Shown here: positions 16,956 to 25,642 of the stretch, piece by piece
Layout of the letters: every line of letters begins with the position of its first letter
Numbering within the stretch: position 1 is the stretch's first letter
Assembly (NCBI GenBank): GCA_964409775.1
Contig: CAYPEI010000002.1
Location: 124,001 to 188,000 of the forward strand
DNA from: JAHBXL01 sp964409775
GTDB lineage: Bacteria > Planctomycetota > Phycisphaerae > Phycisphaerales > UBA1924
DNA length: 64,000 bases
Direction: 5' to 3'
Notes under the pieces: generated by a model
Databases searched by the model: none
What the model was told of the DNA's origin: nothing
The model's input: only the letters and a program-made list of their open reading frames with translations
Translations under genes and position numbers: made by a program

Positions 16956-18392
16956 GTGAGCACCCTGCCCGCCCCGACCAGTGCATTCCCGGTTCGCCAG
17001 CGTTCATGTCCGCTGCGCGCCATGGCGCGGCTGCTCGGGCTGGCGGCAATCGGCCGCGACGGCGAATCGAAGGGGATCGAGAAGGGCTTCTTTCTCGCGG
17101 CGATCACTGTCGTTCTGACCGCGGGCGCATCGTGGGGCGCTGCGCTGCTCTGGCAGATCGGCGCAGCCGGGAAGTTCACCGGCGTTTCGATTCTGCATGT
17201 GAACGCGCATGGCCATGCGCAGGTATTCGGGTGGATGCTGCTGTTCGTCATGGGCGCGGGATACCGGATGTTCCCGCGCTTCTGGAGCGCGACGCTCGCG
17301 TTCCCCCGGCTTGTTCCGGTCGTTCTGCTGCTCATGGGGGCAGGGTTGATCATGAGCCTTGTCGGGCCGGTGCTCCCCGCCGGCTCGGCGACGGGCATCG
17401 GCCTGTCGCTGTTTGGAAGCGGGTTCGAGCAGGGCGCGATTCTGCTGTTCAGCATCCAGATGCTCTTCACCTTCGCTCGCGGCCGATCGCGCCTCGACCC
17501 GGCCACGGCGTTCATCTTCGGTGCGCTCGGGTGGGCGCTGATCATGGCCGAGGCGAACGCGTGGTACACGTGGGCGACGCTCGCCGCGGCGAACAGGGGT
17601 GAAGTGATCCACATCGTGTCAACGTACCAGCCTGCGCTGCGGAGCGTTCAACTCCGCGGGTTCGGGTTGTTCATCATCCTCGGGGTGTGCCTGCGCGTGC
17701 TTCACGGGCTGTTCGGGCTCCCGGGGGTGGGTCGTCGCCGCGCGTGGATCGCTTTCGGCGTGCTCGTCACCGCGGTGCTGCTGGACTCGATCTCGTTCAT
17801 CCTGATGCGCCGGACGGGCGACCACCGCTTCGCCGCGCCGATGTTCCTGGGCTGGTTGCTGCTGCCTGCGGGTGTGCTGCTCATCGCTTTGCCGTGGAAA
17901 CTCTGGCGGCCGTTCCCGATGCCGCATCGCTCCAACAAGTTCATCCGCGCCGCGTTTGCCTGGCTCGCGGTCGCGATGGCGCTGCTGCTGCTCACGCCGG
18001 TCTTTCACACGATCGCCGGGGTGTATTTCAGTCACGCGTACTACGGCGCCACACGCCACGCCCTTGCTGTCGGGTTCATTTCCATGATGATCGTCGGCAT
18101 GGCCTCTCGCATCGTGCCGCGGCTTCGCGGCATCGACGGCCCGCTCCTGCCGCCGCTGACGGCGGTGTTCGTCTTGCTGAACCTGGGCTGCTTCATCCGG
18201 GTCGCGGTTCAGCCGTTGACCGAGTTCAGCCAGAGCCTTTATCCCGTCGTGACCGCCAGCGGTCTGATCGAACTCGCCGCGCTGGCCATCTGGGCGGTTG
18301 AGATCGTCCGCACGCTCCGCAAGCCCGAGGCCGGCGGGGTGCCCGTCGCGCCGGCTGTCCGCGATGTTGCCCTTCATGTTCTCGCTCCCTGA
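16956..18392 (+). CDS. nnrS: NnrS-family haem-copper membrane protein
   Basis: A polytopic membrane protein of 478 residues, about 12 TM segments. It has the NnrS histidine-rich motif HVNAHGHAQVFGW near residue 87, and later HAYYGATRHALAVGF. NnrS proteins bind haem and copper and relieve nitrosative stress; they are nearly always encoded with nitrogen-oxide genes, as here. The GTG start is supported by AAGGAG at 16941-16946. An open frame continues upstream into the hemerythrin gene but is only a shadow. pdxH follows 8 bases later and may be cotranscribed. Confidence 0.9.
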   Translation: MSTLPAPTSAFPVRQRSCPLRAMARLLGLAAIGRDGESKGIEKGFFLAAITVVLTAGASWGAALLWQIGAAGKFTGVSILHVNAHGHAQVFGWMLLFVMGAGYRMFPRFWSATLAFPRLVPVVLLLMGAGLIMSLVGPVLPAGSATGIGLSLFGSGFEQGAILLFSIQMLFTFARGRSRLDPATAFIFGALGWALIMAEANAWYTWATLAAANRGEVIHIVSTYQPALRSVQLRGFGLFIILGVCLRVLHGLFGLPGVGRRRAWIAFGVLVTAVLLDSISFILMRRTGDHRFAAPMFLGWLLLPAGVLLIALPWKLWRPFPMPHRSNKFIRAAFAWLAVAMALLLLTPVFHTIAGVYFSHAYYGATRHALAVGFISMMIVGMASRIVPRLRGIDGPLLPPLTAVFVLLNLGCFIRVAVQPLTEFSQSLYPVVTASGLIELAALAIWAVEIVRTLRKPEAGGVPVAPAVRDVALHVLAP

Positions 18393-18400
18393 GGCCACCC

Positions 18401-19093
18401 ATGATCTCCCTCGCCGATCCCCTGGAGGAACTTCGCTCGCGGCTCGGCCTGCCGACCCCGCTCCCGGCCGATCCCATGCGCATGCTCGCGGCGTGGCTCG
18501 ACGATGCATGCCGCGTGAAGGCGCAGCCGAACCCCAACGCGATGATCCTCGCGACGGCGTCGAGCAGCGGGGCACCCTCGGCGCGTGTCGTGCTGTGCAA
18601 GGCGATCGATGCCGACTCGGCGTCTCTGGTGTTCTTCACCAACTACACGAGCCGCAAGGCATGCGAGATCGAGTCGAACCCGCGTATCGCGTGCGTGTTT
18701 CACTGGGATCACACGGGCCGGCAGGCCCGCATCGAGGGGCGTGTCGAGCGCGTGTCCGAAGCCGAGAGCGATGAGTACTTCCGCAGCCGCGACCTGCTGT
18801 CGCGCCTGGGCGCGTGGGCCAGTGAGCAGGGCAAGCCGCTGGCCCGGCGCGGCGATCTGATCGATCGGGTCCGCTCGGCCATGACGAGTTTCGGGATCCA
18901 CATGCACCACTTCGCGATTCCCGGCGGTGCGCCGGAGATTCCGCGGCCGCCGCACTGGGGCGGCTACCGCGTGCAGATCGACACCGTCGAACTGTGGATG
19001 GGCGGCGGTGGCCGGATCCACGACCGCGCGATCTGGCGGCGAACTGCGCACGCCCTGCCCGCAACCTGGACCACCACGCGTATTCAACCCTGA
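18401..19093 (+). CDS. pdxH: pyridoxamine 5'-phosphate oxidase
   Basis: An FMN enzyme of 230 residues that oxidises pyridoxamine- or pyridoxine-phosphate to pyridoxal phosphate (PLP). Family motifs are in order: SSSGAPSARVVLCK, LVFFTNYTSRKACEIESNP, FHWDHTGRQARIEGRVERV, LGAWASEQ and PPHWGGYRV. Length and C-terminus match the family (W...R.AP/HALP-type ending). It starts 8 bases after nnrS and is followed 37 bases on by a PLP-dependent lyase, so it probably serves that enzyme as well as general needs. Confidence 0.93.
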   Translation: MISLADPLEELRSRLGLPTPLPADPMRMLAAWLDDACRVKAQPNPNAMILATASSSGAPSARVVLCKAIDADSASLVFFTNYTSRKACEIESNPRIACVFHWDHTGRQARIEGRVERVSEAESDEYFRSRDLLSRLGAWASEQGKPLARRGDLIDRVRSAMTSFGIHMHHFAIPGGAPEIPRPPHWGGYRVQIDTVELWMGGGGRIHDRAIWRRTAHALPATWTTTRIQP

Positions 19094-19130
19094 GTGTGCC
19101 GCACAGCGTCCGCTCAACAGGAATCCCGCC

Positions 19131-20576
19131 ATGACACGCCGATCGTGGGCAGAGCCCTACAAGATCAAGATGGTCGAGCCGATCCGCATGACCACGCGCG
19201 AAGAACGCGAGCAGGCGATCGCCGAGGCCGGGTACAACACGTTCCTCCTCCGCAGCCGCGATGTCTACATCGACCTGCTGACCGACTCGGGGACCTCGGC
19301 CATGTCCGACCGCCAGTGGGCCGGGATGATGCTGGGCGACGAGGCCTATGCCGGGAGCGAGAACTTTTATCACCTTGAGGACGTGGTTCGCCGCTACTAC
19401 GGGTACACCCACCTCATTCCCACCCATCAGGGGCGCGGCGCGGAGCACCTGCTCAGCCGCATGTGCATCAAGCCCGGGGACATCGTGGCGGGCAACATGT
19501 ACTTCACAACGACCAAGGCGCACCAGGAACTCGCCGGCGGGCGGTTCGTGGACGTGATCTGCGATGCCGCGCACGATCCGGATGATGAGTCGCCGTTCAA
19601 GGGCAACGTTGACCTCGTGAAACTCGCGGCGCTCGTCGACCGCGTCGGCGCTGGGAGCATCGCGTACATCTGCCTGCAGATGAACGTGAACATGGCCGGG
19701 GGCCAGCCCGTCAGCCTCGCCAATCTGCGCGAGGTGTCGGCCTTCTGCCGCAAGCACGGCGTGCGGATCTTCCTCGATGCGACGCGCGCCGTGGAGAACG
19801 CCTACTTCATCAAGCAGCGCGAGCCGGGGCAGCAGGACCGCTCCATCCCCGAGATCCTCCGCGAGATCTGCTCGTACACCGACGGGTGCACCAACTCCGC
19901 CAAGAAGGACTGCCTGGTCAACATCGGCGGATTCCTTGCGCTCAACGATGATGACCTCGCCGAAGAGGCCCGCAACATGGTGGTGCTGTACGAGGGCCTG
20001 CACACCTACGGCGGCCTTGCGGGGCGCGACATGGAAGCCATGGCGATCGGGATCGAGGAGTCGGTGCAGTATGACCACATCCGCGCCCGCATCGGCCAGG
20101 TCGAGTACCTGGGTAGCCGCCTTGTCCGTGCCGGAGTGCCGATCGTCCGTCCGGTCGGCGGGCATGGGATCTTCCTGAACGCGGCGAAGATGCTGCCGCA
20201 CATCCCGCGTGAGCAGTTCCCCGCCCAGGCGCTGGCCGCGGCGTTGTACATCGAGTCCGGTGTCCGGGCGATGGAGCGCGGCGCGGTCTCGGCCGGGCGC
20301 GACCCGGACACGGGTGAGAACATCTTTCCCAGCCTCGAACTTGTGCGACTGACGATTCCCCGCCGGGTATACACGCAAGCGCACATGGATGTCACCGCCG
20401 AATCGGTGATCTCGGTCATGGAGAACGCCGAGGGCGTGCAGGGGCTTGAGTTCACGCACGAGCCGAAGTACCTGAGGTTCTTCCAGTCCCGGTTCAAGCA
20501 GGTATCGACGCCGCGGCCGCGAATCTCGCCACGGCAGCCGGATGCGACTGCCCGGGGGCAGACGATGCTGGGTTGA
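19131..20576 (+). CDS. tyrosine phenol-lyase / tryptophanase family enzyme
   Basis: A PLP-dependent beta-eliminating lyase of 481 residues. Family blocks are intact: LLTDSGTSAMSDRQWAGMM, THQGRGAEHL, QMNVNMAGGQPVS, the PLP lysine in NSAKKDCLVNIGGF, and LTIPRRVYTQAHMD. The residues RAMERGAVSAGRD and EPKYLRFFQSRF match tyrosine phenol-lyase (MERG..SAGR, RFF..RF) better than tryptophanase (EIGS..LGR, RHFTAKL), so cleavage of tyrosine to phenol, pyruvate and ammonia is favoured. The last 25 residues are a divergent tail. It lies directly downstream of pdxH. Substrate choice rests on a few residues. Confidence 0.85.
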   Translation: MTRRSWAEPYKIKMVEPIRMTTREEREQAIAEAGYNTFLLRSRDVYIDLLTDSGTSAMSDRQWAGMMLGDEAYAGSENFYHLEDVVRRYYGYTHLIPTHQGRGAEHLLSRMCIKPGDIVAGNMYFTTTKAHQELAGGRFVDVICDAAHDPDDESPFKGNVDLVKLAALVDRVGAGSIAYICLQMNVNMAGGQPVSLANLREVSAFCRKHGVRIFLDATRAVENAYFIKQREPGQQDRSIPEILREICSYTDGCTNSAKKDCLVNIGGFLALNDDDLAEEARNMVVLYEGLHTYGGLAGRDMEAMAIGIEESVQYDHIRARIGQVEYLGSRLVRAGVPIVRPVGGHGIFLNAAKMLPHIPREQFPAQALAAALYIESGVRAMERGAVSAGRDPDTGENIFPSLELVRLTIPRRVYTQAHMDVTAESVISVMENAEGVQGLEFTHEPKYLRFFQSRFKQVSTPRPRISPRQPDATARGQTMLG

Positions 20577-21096
20577 ATCGCTCACGCTCCGGCAGATCGG
20601 TGGGTCGGGTGCCAACCTGCCCGGAGACGAACTGCGCGCGGATACGGGAAGGGTCTGTCGATGCGCACGGGCGCAGGCGAAGCGGTGAAGCGCCGGGCGG
20701 ATGATCGCGGCGGGTCATCTCGGCTCAGTCGTCGATCTTGATGCCTCGCAGAAGCCGCTGGTTCAGCATCGCTGAGAGGCGGCGGAGCGGCGAGCCTTGA
20801 TGCGCAGCACTCCGCCGCGAGCGAAGCCTAACAGAACCCAATACACGACTTGCAAAGTACTGGTGCGTAATGGGTTGCAGGTGATGGCGACTAGGCGAGC
20901 CGCCGCCGCCGATTGCAGCGGAGTGGAGAGGGAACCTTGCCACACGGTTTCGCCGAAGCGCTCATCGTGGCACCTCGGCGTTGCGCCCGCGCGAGACGAG
21001 AGTCGTCGGGTCCGGGCGGCGCGGTGTGATGTCAGGGGTTTGCAACTGGCGTGTTCTCCCCGGAGTAGAACTTCACGATTCGCATGGGGTTCCCGG
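20577..21096. other. 520-base stretch without a supported gene
   Basis: No frame here looks like a conserved protein on either strand. The main structure is an imperfect inverted repeat at 20835-20876 (AACCCA .. TGGGTT arms, with further pairing inside), preceded by GCCTAAC. The codon pattern of the open frames is unlike the flanking genes. It could be decayed coding DNA or an old insertion; I see no promoter or terminator that I would defend. Confidence 0.4.
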
Positions 21097-21948
21097 ATGC
21101 CAGCGTGTTTCAAGCCAGCGGAACGTGCAGAGGTCGTCGCCCGCGCCCGGGTCGCGCGGGAGTCGCTCCGGGCGTGCATGCTGTGCGAACGCAGATGCGG
21201 GGTGGATCGCCTGTCGAATGCGCGGGCGCCCTGTGGGCTGGGACAGGAGACCTGGTGCTTCAAGCGGCACATCAGTTACGCGGAAGAGGTTGAACTGCTT
21301 CCCAGTTACATGGTGTACTTTGCGGGTTGCAACTTTCGTTGCAGATTCTGCGTTCAGGGGCCGACCTGCTTTTCGCCGCGAGCCGGGGTTCTGTTTGAAC
21401 CGGAAGCGTCTGCGCGGGACTTCCAGGGCGTGATCGACCGTGGAGCGCGGACGATCAACCTCCTCGGCGGGGAGCCGAGTCTGCACCTGCACACCATCCT
21501 TGAACTCGCGGCCGCGGCGGAGCACCCGCTCCCGCTGGTGCTCAATACCAACATGTACATGAGCCCGGAGGTGATTGACCTTCTGGATGGCGTGATTGCG
21601 CTCTATATCGCCGACTTCAAGTTCGGCAGCGACCGGTGCGCACAGGAGATTGCGGGCATCGACCGCTACACCGAGGTTGTGACCCGGAACCTGATCGCCG
21701 CGTCGAAGCGGGCGGACCTGATCGTCCGTCACCTGCTGATGCCCGGGCACGTGGACTGCTGCCTGCGTCCGGTCGCCGAGTGGTTGCACGCCCATCTTCC
21801 CGGGGTTCGCTTCACGCTGATGACCGGCTACGTGCCCGCGTGGCAGGCCGCCGGCAGTCGGGGCGACCTGGCCAGGACTCTTACGGAGACCGAGCGGCGA
21901 GAGGCTCAGCAGATTCTCTCGGAACTCTCGCTCGGATCGGGCGGATAG
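21097..21948 (+). CDS. radical SAM protein, PflA-like activating-enzyme family
   Basis: A protein of 283 residues. It has an N-terminal Cys cluster (CMLCERRCGVDR near 27-38, then APCGLG), and the radical SAM motif CNFRCRFC at C78/C82/C85, followed by NLLGGEPSLH (SAM-binding GGE). This layout defines the group often annotated as putative pyruvate formate-lyase activating enzyme (COG1313), for which no glycyl-radical partner is required nearby and none is seen. ATG 21097 begins just before the conserved domain. It is followed 3 bases on by a small gene and the AAA ATPase gene, so it is probably the first gene of that operon. Confidence 0.8.
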   Translation: MPACFKPAERAEVVARARVARESLRACMLCERRCGVDRLSNARAPCGLGQETWCFKRHISYAEEVELLPSYMVYFAGCNFRCRFCVQGPTCFSPRAGVLFEPEASARDFQGVIDRGARTINLLGGEPSLHLHTILELAAAAEHPLPLVLNTNMYMSPEVIDLLDGVIALYIADFKFGSDRCAQEIAGIDRYTEVVTRNLIAASKRADLIVRHLLMPGHVDCCLRPVAEWLHAHLPGVRFTLMTGYVPAWQAAGSRGDLARTLTETERREAQQILSELSLGSGG

Positions 21949-21951
21949 AAC

Positions 21952-22158
21952 ATGTTGAAACCGCACACTGCCGACGGCAGCGATCAACTTGGAAACGGTC
22001 TTCCGATCACCATTCGGATCGGACCGGATGGCCTCGTGTACTTTCAGGACATCACCGCGGAGTTGTTGCCCATCGTGCTCTCACTTCGTCCGGACGACGC
22101 CGACTTGCGGCGCCGCGTCTCATTGGCCGCTGGGTTTCAGCAGGAGAACGACGCATGA
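21952..22158 (+). CDS. 68-residue protein of unknown function
   Basis: A small acidic protein, not recognised. The centre (ITIRIGPDGLVYFQDITAEL) resembles the short beta-hairpin start of DUF2997-type proteins, in the same operon, and could be a distant relative. It starts 3 bases after the radical SAM stop, and its own stop overlaps the AAA gene start as ATGA. That tight coupling on both sides argues that it is a real gene. Confidence 0.6.
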   Translation: MLKPHTADGSDQLGNGLPITIRIGPDGLVYFQDITAELLPIVLSLRPDDADLRRRVSLAAGFQQENDA

Positions 22159-23801
22159 CTCCGAAGCAGGCAAACAACGGGCTTGCGGCCGCGACGGCCG
22201 GCGCAGCCGCTCTGCCCCGGCGGGCCGAGGCGTCACCGGCGACCGCTCCGGCGGTGCACGATGAACTCGAGACACTGATCCGTGCCCGGTACCCGGTGAT
22301 CTACGTGGTCAGTTGGGAAGCGCAGCGCGTGGAGCAGCATCTGGCCCGCATTGCCGCCAGCCGGGGCAAGCATCTGTATGTCTGGTCGGTCACGGGCGGG
22401 ATGCGCCGTGCGGGAGCGGCCTCGGGCCAGCGGCCCAAGGGGCTGTCGGAGCCTGTTGAGGCGCTCGATCAGGTGATGGAGCACAAGGAACCGGCGATCT
22501 ACCTGTTCCAGGATTTTCACGCCTTTCTCAGGCCGGCGATCCAGTGCAACATCCCCACGATCCGCAAACTGCGTGAGGCCGCGCAGGCGCTCAGCGACAG
22601 TTACAAGACGCTCATCATCTGTTCGCCGATGCTGGAGATGGCTCCGGAACTTGAGAAGGACGTCACGGTCTTTGATTATCCGCTGCCCGGTCCGCGCGAG
22701 GTCCGGGCGCTTCTGGAGAAGGTGTGCGAGGACGTTGCGGAGCATGCATCGATCCAGATCCGGCTGGACGACAAGGCGCGTGAATCGCTGGTGCGTGCCG
22801 CGGGCGGGCTGACGCTCCAGGAAGCCGAGAACGTCTTCGCCAAGACCGTGGTGAACGACGGGACGCTGAGCGGGGAGGATGTGGCGACGGTGTTCGCCGA
22901 GAAGCAGCAGATCGTCCGCAAGTCGGGCCTGCTGGAGTATCACGAGGCCGAGGCGGCGTTGTCGGATGTCGGCGGCATGGAGTACCTGAAGGACTGGCTC
23001 GGGCGGCGCTCGCAAGCGTTCACGGACAAGGCCAGGGACTTCGGCCTGCCGTCGCCCAAGGGGATCCTGCTCGTTGGTGTGCAGGGCTGCGGCAAGAGCC
23101 TGTGCGCCAAGGCGGTCAGCCGGGAGTGGAACATGCCGCTCCTGCGGTTCGACGTCGGACGCGTGTTCTCGAGCCTGGTCGGGTCGTCGGAGCAGAACAT
23201 CCGCCGCGCGATCGCGGTCGCCGAGACCATCGCGCCCGCCGTGCTGTGGATCGACGAGATCGACAAGGCGTTCGCGGGTTCCGCCGGGTCGGCGGGGACC
23301 GACGGCGGCACGACCGCGCGGGTCATGAGCACGTTTCTGACCTGGCTCAGCGAGAAAACCAAGCCCGTGTTCGTCCTGGCGACGGCCAACGACATCTCGC
23401 ACCTGCCCCCCGAACTGCTCCGCAAGGGCCGCCTGGACGAGATCTTCTTCGTCGACCTGCCCTCCGCGGCGGAGCGTCCGGACATCTTCCGTATCCACCT
23501 GACCCGGCGGAAGCGTGACCCGTCGAAGTTCGACATCCCGGCTCTCACGAAGGCCTCGGACGGGTTCAGCGGCGCGGAGATCGAGCAGGCCATCATCAGC
23601 GCGCTCTACGACGCGTTCTACCAGGGGCGCGACCTCGAGACGGCGGACGTCCTGAACAGCATCCGCGAGACTGTCCCGCTGTCCCGCACCATGAGCGAGC
23701 GGATCTCCGGCCTTCGAGCATGGGCCGAAGGGCGGGCGCGGTTTGCGTCCCGGTCCGAGCATGCGCAGGCGGTCGCGCCCTCGCGGAAGATCGAGGTCTG
23801 A
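22155..23801 (+). CDS. Ycf46-like AAA ATPase
   Basis: A protein of 548 residues. The N-terminal half (about 35-290) resembles the Ycf46 domain, an inactive ATPase-like fold seen in cyanobacterial and plastid homologues. It is followed by a full AAA module with Walker A GVQGCGKS near 308, Walker B VLWIDEIDKAF near 363, sensor ATAND, and the RKGRLDEIFFVDLP region. An Ala/Pro-rich leader of about 33 residues precedes it. AGGAG lies 8 bases before ATG 22155. Ycf46 is tied to CO2 use in cyanobacteria but its biochemistry is unknown. Here it is coupled to DUF1257 (Ycf35-like) and DUF2997 proteins, which suggests a conserved complex. Confidence 0.8.
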   Translation: MTPKQANNGLAAATAGAAALPRRAEASPATAPAVHDELETLIRARYPVIYVVSWEAQRVEQHLARIAASRGKHLYVWSVTGGMRRAGAASGQRPKGLSEPVEALDQVMEHKEPAIYLFQDFHAFLRPAIQCNIPTIRKLREAAQALSDSYKTLIICSPMLEMAPELEKDVTVFDYPLPGPREVRALLEKVCEDVAEHASIQIRLDDKARESLVRAAGGLTLQEAENVFAKTVVNDGTLSGEDVATVFAEKQQIVRKSGLLEYHEAEAALSDVGGMEYLKDWLGRRSQAFTDKARDFGLPSPKGILLVGVQGCGKSLCAKAVSREWNMPLLRFDVGRVFSSLVGSSEQNIRRAIAVAETIAPAVLWIDEIDKAFAGSAGSAGTDGGTTARVMSTFLTWLSEKTKPVFVLATANDISHLPPELLRKGRLDEIFFVDLPSAAERPDIFRIHLTRRKRDPSKFDIPALTKASDGFSGAEIEQAIISALYDAFYQGRDLETADVLNSIRETVPLSRTMSERISGLRAWAEGRARFASRSEHAQAVAPSRKIEV

Positions 23802-23841
23802 AGTCTCGTGTGGCCAGTTTCAGAGCAACCAGGAGGTCCTC

Positions 23842-24297
23842 ATGAGTTCTGTCTGCGTCCTGACTCCGATCGTGGTGGGATCCTGGCCCGCGATTTCGGC
23901 CGCGGTTCTGGGCGCGGCCGGAGCGATGGGCTTCGCGGTGGCCAGCGCCGATCATGACCCGGTCGAGGTCGACCCCTCTCGCAGAGTTGAGACCGAGGTG
24001 CCCAACAGCGAGGTGCTCGCCGAGACGCTCTCGCGTGGCGAGAAGATCCGGATCGTCAAGGGTGATATCACCATCGAGATCGGGGTCGACGACCGCGGAA
24101 AGTGCACGGTGTGCGCCAGCGGCGCGCGCTCCAAGGCCGACCTGCGACGGATCGGCGAGGAGGTCTCGGGGCGCATCGTCCAGCAGTTTGCCTACCACAA
24201 ACTCGTCACCGAGTTGAAGAGCCGGGGCTATCAGATCGCCGAAGAGTCGGTGACCGGCGATCAGTCCATTCAGATGCGCGTCCGGTTGGGACGCTGA
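23842..24297 (+). CDS. DUF1257 (Ycf35-like) protein
   Basis: A protein of 151 residues. An N-terminal hydrophobic stretch (about 9-32) precedes a conserved C-terminal domain: ITIEIGVDDRGKCTVCASG, RRIGEEVSGRIVQQFAYHKL and a final basic strand. These are features I recognise from DUF1257/Ycf35 proteins. The hydrophobic stretch is unusual and may be degenerate or a membrane segment. AGGAGGTCCTC precedes the ATG. It lies 40 bases after the Ycf46-like gene. No function is established for the family; co-occurrence with Ycf46 is the best clue. Confidence 0.65.
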   Translation: MSSVCVLTPIVVGSWPAISAAVLGAAGAMGFAVASADHDPVEVDPSRRVETEVPNSEVLAETLSRGEKIRIVKGDITIEIGVDDRGKCTVCASGARSKADLRRIGEEVSGRIVQQFAYHKLVTELKSRGYQIAEESVTGDQSIQMRVRLGR

Positions 24298-24314
24298 ACC
24301 GCAAGGGGTTGAAC

Positions 24315-24527
24315 ATGGCCAAGCCGCAGTTCGATATCGCGATCGGCAAGGACGGCAAGGTGACGGTCAAGGTCCACGGCGCCTCCGGCGCCGAGTGCCT
24401 GGCGCTCAGCGACATGCTCAAGCAGATCGTCGGACACGAGGAGTCGCGATCGCTGACACCGGAGTATTACGGCGGTTCCGGCGAGGTGCGGATCGATGCG
24501 TCCGTGCACGGGCGCACGAAGGGATGA
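24315..24527 (+). CDS. DUF2997 small protein
   Basis: A protein of 70 residues. It opens with the antiparallel pair FDIAIGKDGKVTVKVHGASG, followed by an ECLALSDMLKQIVG helix, as in DUF2997 proteins. The family has no known function but travels with Ycf46/DUF1257 genes. AAGGGG lies a few bases before the ATG. It starts 17 bases after the DUF1257 gene. Confidence 0.65.
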   Translation: MAKPQFDIAIGKDGKVTVKVHGASGAECLALSDMLKQIVGHEESRSLTPEYYGGSGEVRIDASVHGRTKG

Positions 24528-24610
24528 GCGGCTGAACTCGCTCTTGCGTCGGTCGTGCGATGGGGTGGGACGCTGGGGCCGGGGAAACGGGGTGATTCGG
24601 CGGAAGCGCG

Positions 24611-25642
24611 ATGGAATGCCCGAACTGCACATTCCAGAACATGCCCGGCACCAAGGCCTGTGTCCGTTGCCGGGGATTGCTGGACTTCAGCGGCGTGTCG
24701 GTGATGCCGCCGCGGGCCAAGGGCCCGCGCGCGCTGCGCCGGGTCAATCGCGCGGTGGCCGTGACCGGCGCCGGCGCGCGGAACGTCGTCGAAGATGCGG
24801 TCGTCGCCCTCCGGCTCCCGTCGAGCAGGGGAGTCCGCTGGAGGGACATCGGTTGGTCGGTGCTTCCGGGGCTCGGGCACATCCGGCGCGGGCAGCGGGC
24901 GCTGGGGTGGCTCATTCTTGCGGCGTGGTCTGGGGTGCTGCTGATGGCCGCGGCGGACGCGGGATCGAACGTGTCGCTCCTGCTGTGCTTCGGCGCGGTG
25001 AGCATTCACTCGCTCGCGATATCGCTGATGCTCTCGGAGTTCATTCAGCAGATGCCGATGTTCCGGAGGGTGATGTTCGGGCTCGGGCTCTACTGGGTCA
25101 TCTTCGCGATTCTGTATTACCCCGCCTCGCTGGCCATGGGCCGCTGCGTTCGCATTCTCCCCGTCGAGGGCGTTCGGAAGTGCGCCGCCCTCGACAACGG
25201 CGATGTGCTGCTGTATTCGGGAGAGTGGACCCGTCCATCGCAATGGCAGCGCGGCGATGTCGTGGTGTTCCAGATCCAAGCCTCGACGATGCCCGGCGGC
25301 TATATCCAAGGGGGCTTCGGCGTCGATCGCATTGTCGGCCTGCCGGGCGATCATGTTATGGTGAAGGGGGGCGAGATCTTCGTCAACGACCAGCCTCTGC
25401 CGCGGGAGTTGTACCCGTTCGGTGGTACCACGGGCATCACCGACGTCGAACTGAAGGCGATGGATGGCGAGTACATCGTGCTCCCGACGTTGCTGCGGTG
25501 GGCCATCCACGGGAACGCAGCGGGGTATGTCAAGCAGTTGATCGAGAGGGTGTCGGTGGTGCCCGAATCGTCGATCTCCGGGTCTGTCATCGGACGCCTG
25601 AGGCCGTGGTCCCGCGCCGGGTCCTTGGTGGAGACCAAATGA
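24611..25642 (+). CDS. zinc-ribbon membrane protein with inactive signal-peptidase-like domain
   Basis: A protein of 343 residues. The order is a zinc ribbon at the very start (CPNC..NMPGTKACVRCRG), three to four TM segments (about 85-180), and a C-terminal beta domain resembling signal peptidase I, with RGDVVVFQI and VDRIVGLPGDHV boxes near 210-255. In active enzymes the last box is (I/V)KRVIGLPGD with a catalytic Lys, and an SMxPT Ser precedes it. Here the Lys position is Asp and no SM box is visible, so it is probably not a peptidase. Its stop overlaps the next start as ATGA. It may be a membrane scaffold for the operon's ATPases. Confidence 0.65.
   Translation: MECPNCTFQNMPGTKACVRCRGLLDFSGVSVMPPRAKGPRALRRVNRAVAVTGAGARNVVEDAVVALRLPSSRGVRWRDIGWSVLPGLGHIRRGQRALGWLILAAWSGVLLMAAADAGSNVSLLLCFGAVSIHSLAISLMLSEFIQQMPMFRRVMFGLGLYWVIFAILYYPASLAMGRCVRILPVEGVRKCAALDNGDVLLYSGEWTRPSQWQRGDVVVFQIQASTMPGGYIQGGFGVDRIVGLPGDHVMVKGGEIFVNDQPLPRELYPFGGTTGITDVELKAMDGEYIVLPTLLRWAIHGNAAGYVKQLIERVSVVPESSISGSVIGRLRPWSRAGSLVETK

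Noticed and set aside
19131..20576. Tryptophanase as the firm call
   Set aside because: MERG..SAGR and the RFF..RF end match tyrosine phenol-lyase better, so the entry is left at family level with that preference.
20826..20900. Integron attC site
   Set aside because: GCCTAAC fits the left end, but no GTTAGGC right end and no integrase or cassette structure is present.
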